Source: Sulfurimonas sp. (GTDB lineage Bacteria; Campylobacterota; Campylobacteria; Campylobacterales; Sulfurimonadaceae). Taken from it: a DNA stretch of 13,614 nucleotides. Both the position numbers and the translations under genes were made by a program. This document shows positions 7,870 to 13,614 of the stretch, one piece after another. Position 1 is the stretch's first letter. The number at the start of each line of letters is the position of its first letter. Location: assembly GCA_002733945.2 (NCBI GenBank), contig NVXO02000006.1:123098-136711 (forward strand), in the 5' to 3' direction. The notes beneath the pieces are model-generated. The model was not told the DNA's origin. It ran no database searches and worked only from the letters and a program-made list of their open reading frames with translations.

Positions 7870-7942
7870 ACTAAAGTTATACACTTTAAGACTCTTTTAC
7901 TATAATATCTATATAACAAAGATATATATTTAAAGTGAGTTT
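7870..7942 (+). promoter_or_regulatory. Intergenic gap with weak hairpin, -10 box and RBS for the hypothetical gene
   Basis: Just after the kinase stop, TAAAGT/ACTTTA arms (7872-7877 and 7883-7888) can form a short AT-rich hairpin; with no firm U-tract it is at best a weak terminator. TATAAT at 7901-7906 is a consensus -10, predicting a start near 7913. AGTGAG at 7934-7939 is a usable Shine-Dalgarno before ATG 7943. CACTTTAA (7882-7889) and TTAAAGTG (7930-7937) are inverted copies flanking the -10, the second overlapping the RBS. The genes that follow may therefore be a separate transcription unit. Confidence 0.45.
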
Positions 7943-9259
7943 ATGAGTTGGTTTAATTTTTTTGAAGAGACACAAGACAACTGTTCTATTACTTTTGGAA
8001 AAGGTATAAATGCATCCCTTGCACCAGATGAAGAAGAACTTTTTAAACTCTCATATGAAGCTTTTGAGAAAAAAGATATTTTAAATGCTTATGAGCTATT
8101 TTTTAAGTCACTTATCAACTTCAGCGATAATAAATCCAATCACAATATAGTTTTAAACAAAACAGATACTGAGCTCAAATTTGAAATTTATCAAGGTCTA
8201 GCAAAAATTACGGGTAAAGTCACTCAGAAGAGTCTTTATGCAGAGATAAACATCATGAAAACTTCAGAAGCCAGTGTTGCTATTAAACGCTACCTTTTAG
8301 AAAGAAACTACCAACTCACGTATGTAAACTACTTTAGTAATGATTCATCTATTAAACTAAAACTCTACCAAGACAACATCAGTCTCTCACCTCAAAAAAT
8401 ATTTTTTCCCCTACGAGAATTAGCACTTAACGGTGAGCATGACAAAGAACATATTAAAAGTGAATTTAAAGATATACAACTAGAAGATACAGGTCATTTA
8501 CAAAAAATAGACGAAAAACAGTTAAAAGTTAAGTACAAATATTTAATACAATGGATAGACGAATTAGAACAAAAAGTTCTTACCCTTCCAGTAAATGACA
8601 ATACTGGAATGCAGTCTTTTTTATACCTTAATATACTTTTTAAAATTGACTATCTGCTATCAGTGAAATGTCAACTACACCATGAACTATCAAAAAAAGC
8701 ACTTGAGTATTTTGGAAATGAGCACTCAACAATTGAGTCAAAAAACGAAGAACTTAAGAAATATACTCTTGAACTTAAAGAACTTACATATGAAGAGTTT
8801 TCTCAGAATTTTTATAAAGCAAAATATACTTTTGACCCTATAGATAAGTCATCTTATGATGATATAGTTATTTTTATAAATGAATCACAAAATAAAATAC
8901 GTTGGTATAAAAATAATAGATATGCACAGGTCATCCCAACTATTTATAACTATATTGCCTTTTACTCCCTATACAACTATGGAATGAATGCCACGCTTAA
9001 AGAACTTTTCCATATTTTGGTAGAAGTGCAAAATAGTTCTTTTTTTATAGCTATATCTTGTACTGGACTTTATAACGAACAAACAAAAAAACTTTCTAAA
9101 CGCAGTATCTTAAATAAAATAAAAAAAGTTCTACAAGATGCTCCGCAAACATATACTTCACTTACTATTGATGATGAGAGTTTAAACTTTGCATCTTTAG
9201 ATGAATTTTCTAATTCTTATTATATTATGCTAAAAAATCTTGATTTTGAAGAGGCCTAA
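7943..9259 (+). CDS. Hypothetical protein with YbjN/type-III-chaperone-like region
   Basis: 438 aa, no signal peptide or membrane segment, so probably cytoplasmic; I do not recognise it as a named family. Residues ~29-62 look like a helical TPR-type pair (DEEELFKLSYEAFEKKDILN). Residues ~80-178 alternate strands and helices (EIYQGLAKITGK, SVAIKRYLLERNYQLTY, SIKLKLYQDNISLSPQK, FFPLRELALNGEHDKEHIKS) in a way that resembles the YbjN/CesT-type chaperone fold. Residues ~190-320 are charged and helical. The end (~320-438) is aromatic-rich with no motif I can name. The downstream protease starts three bases after the stop, with its Shine-Dalgarno inside this gene, which argues that the two products work together. 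Since that protease also carries a YbjN-like domain, an adaptor or substrate-holding role is possible but is inference. The gene's base composition looks a little more AT-rich than the nitrate genes. Confidence 0.75.
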   Translation: MSWFNFFEETQDNCSITFGKGINASLAPDEEELFKLSYEAFEKKDILNAYELFFKSLINFSDNKSNHNIVLNKTDTELKFEIYQGLAKITGKVTQKSLYAEINIMKTSEASVAIKRYLLERNYQLTYVNYFSNDSSIKLKLYQDNISLSPQKIFFPLRELALNGEHDKEHIKSEFKDIQLEDTGHLQKIDEKQLKVKYKYLIQWIDELEQKVLTLPVNDNTGMQSFLYLNILFKIDYLLSVKCQLHHELSKKALEYFGNEHSTIESKNEELKKYTLELKELTYEEFSQNFYKAKYTFDPIDKSSYDDIVIFINESQNKIRWYKNNRYAQVIPTIYNYIAFYSLYNYGMNATLKELFHILVEVQNSSFFIAISCTGLYNEQTKKLSKRSILNKIKKVLQDAPQTYTSLTIDDESLNFASLDEFSNSYYIMLKNLDFEEA

Positions 9260-9262
9260 ATT

Positions 9263-10351
9263 ATGAATACTCAAATTATCCTCGAAAAACAGATTGAAAA
9301 TATTATGCAAATAATGACTCCTTATGGAAGTGGTACAGGTTTTATTATAGATGATATAATTATTACTAACTCTCATGTAGTTGGTGGATTAAAAGAAGTA
9401 GTAGTCAGTGCTAAAAAAATTCCACGTATTATTGCTACTGTTATTTATGATGACCCATTTTTTGACCTTGCGTTTATTAAATGTAAGTTTGATCAGCCTA
9501 CTACAGCTTTAACATTAGTTGATGAACATGTAAATGATGGTGACACTGTTGTTGCTATCGGTCATCCATATGGTCTTAACTATACAGCAACAGAGGGTAT
9601 CGTCTCACGAGCATCAAGACTTCAAGATGATTTGGAATATATTCAGATAGACGCAGCTATCAATCCTGGAAATAGTGGTGGACCATTACTCAATGTAGAG
9701 GGTAGAGTTGTAGGAGTCAATACTTTTATAATTCAAAATGCAAATAATTTAGGCTTTGCACTCCCCTTCTTTTATCTTCAAGATGCACTTACTGCTTTTA
9801 AAGCTCAAAAAGATGAAAACATTATCAAATGTCCTTCGTGTAAAAACCTTATACAAGAGCTAAATATTGACCATGATTATTGTCCGAAGTGTGGTGTCAA
9901 ACTAGAAGTTGCAAAACTTAGACGTAAGGGATATAATCCAACAGGTCCTACTAAGATGATAGAAGATATTTTAAGTTCTTTAGATGTTAACGTAACTCTA
10001 TCACGACGTTCTTTAGCCTCTTGGAGAATTGATGAGGGAACAGCTCGAATAGATATAAACTACTATGAAAATGGTGTCATTATTGGAGATTCAAAACTTT
10101 GTGCTATCCCTAGTCAAAACATAGATAAGATATATGACTATCTACTCAAAGAAAATGATGAACTCTCCTCCTTACAATTTTCTATCAATGAAAACAGTAT
10201 CTATCTCTCTTACTTAATTGTAGATTCATCTTTAACATTTGATGAAGGTAAGCTTGCGATAGCGAGACTTATAAAGTTCTCAAATAAGTATGATGATATT
10301 TTGATAAATGAGTATGGAGCAATCGTGCAAAAACGCGATGAAGAAGATTAA
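9263..10351 (+). CDS. Cytoplasmic trypsin-like serine protease with zinc ribbon and YbjN-like domain
   Basis: 362 aa in three parts. Residues ~10-182 are a HtrA/DegP-type trypsin fold with the full triad: His38 (TNSHVV), Asp68 (FFDLAFIK) and Ser138 (NPGNSGGPL). Residues 190-210 are a zinc ribbon, CPSC then CPKC. Residues ~228-352 match the YbjN/type-III-chaperone-like pattern (ASWRIDEGTARIDI, KIYDYLLKENDELSS, NSIYLSYLI). There is no signal peptide, membrane segment or PDZ domain, unlike ordinary periplasmic HtrA proteases, so it should act inside the cell; the zinc ribbon agrees with a reducing compartment. GAGG at 9251-9254, inside the preceding gene, is its Shine-Dalgarno, and the 3-base gap implies coupling. 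The catalytic residues suggest it is active. The substrate is unknown. The domain calls are by motif; the zinc ribbon and protease are firm, the C-terminal fold less so. Confidence 0.85.
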   Translation: MNTQIILEKQIENIMQIMTPYGSGTGFIIDDIIITNSHVVGGLKEVVVSAKKIPRIIATVIYDDPFFDLAFIKCKFDQPTTALTLVDEHVNDGDTVVAIGHPYGLNYTATEGIVSRASRLQDDLEYIQIDAAINPGNSGGPLLNVEGRVVGVNTFIIQNANNLGFALPFFYLQDALTAFKAQKDENIIKCPSCKNLIQELNIDHDYCPKCGVKLEVAKLRRKGYNPTGPTKMIEDILSSLDVNVTLSRRSLASWRIDEGTARIDINYYENGVIIGDSKLCAIPSQNIDKIYDYLLKENDELSSLQFSINENSIYLSYLIVDSSLTFDEGKLAIARLIKFSNKYDDILINEYGAIVQKRDEED

Positions 10352-10374
10352 CAAAATAAAAGGAACAAACAAAT

Positions 10375-12324
10375 ATGTCAGAATTTTTAAAGTTTAAATG
10401 TGATTTAGACAATTTTATACAAGAGTTACAAACTATATTAGAGTCAAATACAAACAGAGTTGAAGAACTTCTACAACAGACAAGTAAAACGTACAGTACA
10501 TTTGTAAAACCTTTACAGATGATGGAAGAAAAACTAGAACATTTTTTCACTCCCCTTTCTCACTTAAACGCAGTGAATAATTCTGAGGAGACTCAAGAAG
10601 TATATACACAGAGTCTTCCAATAATTACAGAGTACTCTACCAAGCTTTCTCAAAATATAGAGATATATAAGGCATATAAAAAGATACAAATAAATGAAAA
10701 AGAGAGTTTAAATTACGAACAAAAACGAGTTTTATCTTTAAACATTGAACACTTTGAACTAAGCGGAGCGCACTTAGATGCAGATGTTAAAAAAAGACTA
10801 GAAGAGATTAACATTAGAAAAAGTGAGTTAACAAATAACTTTTCTCAAAACCTTTTAAATGCTACAAATGACTATAAGTATATTATTACAGACAAAGAAG
10901 ATGTTGATGGTCTACCAAGTAGTGAAGTTGAGAATGCAAAATTTGAAGAAGAAGGTGTAACAAAATACAAATTTACTCTTCAAATGCCTTCATACATAGC
11001 ATATATGACATACGGTAAAAATGAAAAAATTCGTGAAGTGCTTTACAAAGCGTATGTATCCCGTGCTCCGGAGAATGCAAAAATCATAGAAGAATTACTT
11101 GCTTTAAAAGATGAGATGAGTAAACTTTTAGGTTTTAAGAACTATGTTGAGTACTCCCTTTCAAGTAAAATGGCAAAAAATGAAGATGAAGTGTTAGACT
11201 TTTTACAGAACTTACTAAATAACTCTAAAACCCAAGCAAAAAAAGAACTGGGTGAGTTACAAAAAAGTGCACCAAAAGATCTACGTAGTTTTGATACGGC
11301 CTTTTATAGCGAACTGCTCAAAAAAGCACAATATAATATAGATGAAGAAGAGTACAGACCTTACTTCGAGCAAAAAAATGTCGTTAATGGAATGTTTGAT
11401 TTTTTAAATAAACTATTTGGCATGAAATTTGTAAAGGTAGAAGAAAAGTTATGGCATAAAAAAGCCTTCTCTTACGATGTATACGTAGGTGATACTCTTA
11501 GAGCAAGAATCTATCTTGACTTAGAAGCAAGAGAATCAAAACGTGGTGGTGCTTGGATGCATAACTATCAAACACACTGCCTCAATGAAAAAGGCGAAGA
11601 ACAACTTGCATCTGCATTTATAGTTTGTAACTTTCCAGCTTCAAGTGATACTAATCCTTCCCTACTTCGTCACGATGATGTAGTTACACTTTTTCATGAG
11701 ATGGGACATGCTATTCATCATTTACTCTCTACGGTAAATGAGAATGAAGTCAGTGGAGTAAATGGTGTTGAGTGGGATGCAGTTGAGTTTCCTTCTCAGT
11801 TTTTAGAAAACTTTGCTTATGAACCACAGGTACTTAAAATGTTTGCCTCTCACTATAAAACAAATGAGACAATTTCAGATACTATGATAGATAAACTTGT
11901 TCGTAGTAAAAATTTCTTATCTGCGATGGGAATGCTTAGACAACTAGAATTCTCAATCTTTGATCTTAAAGTGCATAATGGTGTTTATAATGAGGATGAA
12001 GTACAAAATATCCTCAATAATATTAGAGAAGAAACAGCACTTATCAAAACACCACAATATAACAAGTTTCAAAATGGATTTGCACATATATTTGCAGGTG
12101 GATATGCTGCGGGATACTATAGTTATAAATGGGCAGAAGTTTTAAGTGCTGATGTATTTTATTCAGTCATTGATGAAGGTATATTTGAGTCAAAAACAGC
12201 AAAAAGCTACTTAAATGTGATTCTTAATGGTGGTGGTGCTAAAAGTATGCAAGAGCTTTTTAAAGAGCTAATGAGCAGAGATCCTGATACGACTAAACTA
12301 CTACGTTTAAATGGCATAGAGTAG
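10375..12324 (+). CDS. M3-family oligopeptidase (oligopeptidase A/thimet-like)
   Basis: 649 aa, close to the ~680 aa of E. coli oligopeptidase A (PrlC). A zinc metallopeptidase that cuts short peptides in the cytoplasm, including degradation products and released signal peptides. The zinc site is LFHEMGHAIHH, with His441, Glu442 and His445, and the third ligand is Glu471 in WDAVEFPSQFLENF. The end has the conserved FAGGYAAGYYSYKWAEVLSADVF-type block (given here by its position, residues ~571-593) that lines the substrate cleft. The N-terminal ~150 residues are helical as in the family, and there is no signal peptide. AGGA at 10361-10364 lies ten bases before the ATG. The 23-base gap after the protease gene and the 1-base overlap with the next gene suggest one operon, so it could finish off peptides made by the upstream protease; that link is inference. 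Confidence 0.93.
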   Translation: MSEFLKFKCDLDNFIQELQTILESNTNRVEELLQQTSKTYSTFVKPLQMMEEKLEHFFTPLSHLNAVNNSEETQEVYTQSLPIITEYSTKLSQNIEIYKAYKKIQINEKESLNYEQKRVLSLNIEHFELSGAHLDADVKKRLEEINIRKSELTNNFSQNLLNATNDYKYIITDKEDVDGLPSSEVENAKFEEEGVTKYKFTLQMPSYIAYMTYGKNEKIREVLYKAYVSRAPENAKIIEELLALKDEMSKLLGFKNYVEYSLSSKMAKNEDEVLDFLQNLLNNSKTQAKKELGELQKSAPKDLRSFDTAFYSELLKKAQYNIDEEEYRPYFEQKNVVNGMFDFLNKLFGMKFVKVEEKLWHKKAFSYDVYVGDTLRARIYLDLEARESKRGGAWMHNYQTHCLNEKGEEQLASAFIVCNFPASSDTNPSLLRHDDVVTLFHEMGHAIHHLLSTVNENEVSGVNGVEWDAVEFPSQFLENFAYEPQVLKMFASHYKTNETISDTMIDKLVRSKNFLSAMGMLRQLEFSIFDLKVHNGVYNEDEVQNILNNIREETALIKTPQYNKFQNGFAHIFAGGYAAGYYSYKWAEVLSADVFYSVIDEGIFESKTAKSYLNVILNGGGAKSMQELFKELMSRDPDTTKLLRLNGIE

Positions 12325-13328
12325 TGAAACTTCTTGTTATTTTCTCTTTTCTTTTCTCTCTACTCCAAGGAGCACAAACAGTGAAAATAGCAACATATAA
12401 TGTAGAAAACCTTTTTGATTTACAAAAAAGCGGACACGAGTATAAGGAGTATATACCAAACTCGTACTCACAATGGAATCAGAAAAACTACACAATTAAA
12501 CTTCGTAACATAGCCAAAGTAATTTATGCAATTAATGCTGACATTATTGCTCTCCAAGAGATAGAATCACTGCAAGCCTTAAAAGATTTAAGATTAACTC
12601 TTAAAAGAAAAGGTCTATACTATCAGTACTATAAAATAGCAAACTATAAACACACTACAATCAAAGTAGCAATACTCAGTAAAATTCCTTTTGTATATAC
12701 ACATGAAATTGCTGTTCAAGCTTCTTATAGATATAGAAATATCTTAGAAGCTAAATTTAAAATAAATAATCAAGAGCTTTTCGTTTTAGTGAACCACTGG
12801 AAATCAAAATCAGGACCAGAGAGTATGCGCATAGTTTCTGCAAAAAAAGTTCTAAAACGAACAGAGGAACTAGGATTAGACAAGAATATAATTGTACTTG
12901 GAGATTTTAATTCTCACTACGAAGAAGATATACTATTTAAGAGAAAAAGAAAACATAATGATACGGATGGGAAGACTGGGATAAATCATATACTAGGAAC
13001 AAAAGAGCATAACAAAGTATCTACTGCAACAAACTTAGCAGAAGGCGAGTTTTACAATCTCTGGTATGATATAAATGAAGAAGATAGATACTCATATATC
13101 TATAGAGGTAAAAAAGAAGCCTTAGACAATATTCTAATATCACCATCACTTTTAAATACTCAAGAGATACACTATAAAACGAATAGTATCTCTTCATATA
13201 AGGAAAAATACCTCTTTAGTGGTAAAAGTATCAATAGATGGAAGATGAGCCGTAAAAAGCCTAAAATACATAAAGGAAAAGGTTATTCAGATCATCTTGC
13301 AGTTATAGCAAAGTTTGTTGTGAACTAA
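12324..13328 (+). CDS. Secreted endonuclease/exonuclease/phosphatase-family protein
   Basis: 334 aa with a clear N-terminal signal peptide (MKLLVIFSFLFSLLQGA, cleavage likely near residue 17), so it is periplasmic or exported. The metal-dependent hydrolase motifs follow in order: TYNVENLFD (Asn26), ALQEIE (Glu79), VNHWKSK (His158), GDFN (Asp194, Asn196), LDNILI (Asp268) and SDHLA (Asp323, His324). This is the fold of DNase I and related phosphodiesterases. DNA, phospholipid or another phosphoester could be the substrate; the TYNVENLFD form is common in putative extracellular nucleases. The start is GTG, whose first base is the last base of the preceding TAG stop; no good Shine-Dalgarno precedes it, so reinitiation after the peptidase gene is likely. 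The GTG start is supported because it supplies the signal peptide. Its 3' end overlaps ung on the opposite strand by 26 bases. Confidence 0.87.
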   Translation: MKLLVIFSFLFSLLQGAQTVKIATYNVENLFDLQKSGHEYKEYIPNSYSQWNQKNYTIKLRNIAKVIYAINADIIALQEIESLQALKDLRLTLKRKGLYYQYYKIANYKHTTIKVAILSKIPFVYTHEIAVQASYRYRNILEAKFKINNQELFVLVNHWKSKSGPESMRIVSAKKVLKRTEELGLDKNIIVLGDFNSHYEEDILFKRKRKHNDTDGKTGINHILGTKEHNKVSTATNLAEGEFYNLWYDINEEDRYSYIYRGKKEALDNILISPSLLNTQEIHYKTNSISSYKEKYLFSGKSINRWKMSRKKPKIHKGKGYSDHLAVIAKFVVN

Positions 13329-13614
13329 GACACCAATTAACCTCTTTTTTATGACGTCTTTTTAAATACTCATTTGTTTTAGAAAATGGCTTTGAGCCAA
13401 AGAAACCTCTATAAGAAGAGAGAGGTGAAGGATGAGGAGCTTTTAATACTAGGTGTTTTGTATCATCAATTAGCAGCTCTTTTTTTTGTGAAGGCCCACC
13501 CCATAGAATAAATACTATATTTTTAAATTCATTAGATAAGTTTTTTATTACACTATCAGTAAAAATTTCCCATCCTCTATTTTTATGAGAATGAGCAGCT
13601 GCTCCCTCTACTGT
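13303..13614 (-). CDS. ung: Uracil-DNA glycosylase, C-terminal part (5' partial)
   Basis: Reading the minus strand from the window edge gives 103 codons to a TAA at 13303-13305; the start lies beyond the right edge. The visible protein is the last half of a family 1 uracil-DNA glycosylase, the enzyme that removes uracil from DNA in base excision repair. It runs from TVEGAAAHSHKNRGWEIFTD through ILWGGPSQKK to HPSPLSSYRGFFG, which holds the catalytic-site histidine (E. coli His187) and the DNA-intercalation loop. KTNEYLKRR and a Trp near the end match the normal C-terminus; about ten further residues follow (CLSSQQTLL), encoded within the opposing gene. The first catalytic motif (GQDPYH) is outside the window. 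No terminator fits between the convergent genes. Confidence 0.9.
   Translation of the reverse strand, partial: TVEGAAAHSHKNRGWEIFTDSVIKNLSNEFKNIVFILWGGPSQKKELLIDDTKHLVLKAPHPSPLSSYRGFFGSKPFSKTNEYLKRRHKKEVNWCLSSQQTLL

Noticed and set aside
7872..7888. Rho-independent terminator after the kinase gene
   Set aside because: The stem has only six mostly A/T pairs and is not followed by a clear run of T; it is noted only as a weak hairpin.
1..13614. Mobile elements, phage genes, CRISPR arrays, tRNA or rRNA genes
   Set aside because: No transposase, integrase, terminal inverted repeats, spaced repeat array or RNA-gene signature was seen on either strand.

Overview
The window is AT-rich and tightly packed, and it looks like chromosome from a Sulfurimonas-like Campylobacterota (Epsilonproteobacteria). 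That assignment rests on base composition, protein style and gene content as I recognise them, not on a database search. I see no tRNA, rRNA, CRISPR array, insertion sequence or prophage. The window cuts a gene at each end: a PDZ-containing aspartyl protease-like protein on the left and uracil-DNA glycosylase on the right.

Layout. Bases 1-859 (+) hold the C-terminal part of the aspartyl protease-like/PDZ protein. Bases 854-4713 (-) hold a two-gene operon: a 522-aa fusion of a four-cluster ferredoxin with a DmsC-type membrane anchor, then a cytoplasmic Nas/NarB-type molybdenum nitrate reductase. A 233-bp divergent control region (4714-4946) separates it from a + strand operon of a NarK/NasA-type nitrate transporter and a bifunctional PP2C phosphatase/Ser-Thr kinase. 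After a 73-bp gap with its own promoter candidate comes a + strand run: a hypothetical protein with a YbjN/type-III-chaperone-like region, an intracellular trypsin-like protease with a zinc ribbon and a second YbjN-like domain, an M3 oligopeptidase, and a secreted endonuclease/exonuclease/phosphatase-family protein. The last gene overlaps ung tail to tail.

How the genes fit together. The divergent cluster reads as a nitrate uptake and reduction module. NarK would bring nitrate into the cytoplasm. A reductase with no Tat signal would reduce it there, taking electrons from the quinol pool through the fused ferredoxin/DmsC subunit. That subunit keeps the histidine matching E. coli DmsC His65, and its loop charges suggest a membrane orientation opposite to E. 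coli DmsC. The kinase/phosphatase next to the transporter matches a neighbourhood known from other nitrate assimilators, where its role is not settled. No nitrite reductase is present, so that step must be encoded elsewhere.

The most interesting points are the predicted inverted quinol-linked nitrate reductase, the kinase/phosphatase coupled to narK, the two neighbouring genes that share a chaperone-like module around a cytoplasmic protease, and a 15-bp palindrome between two spaced direct repeats in the divergent promoter region.
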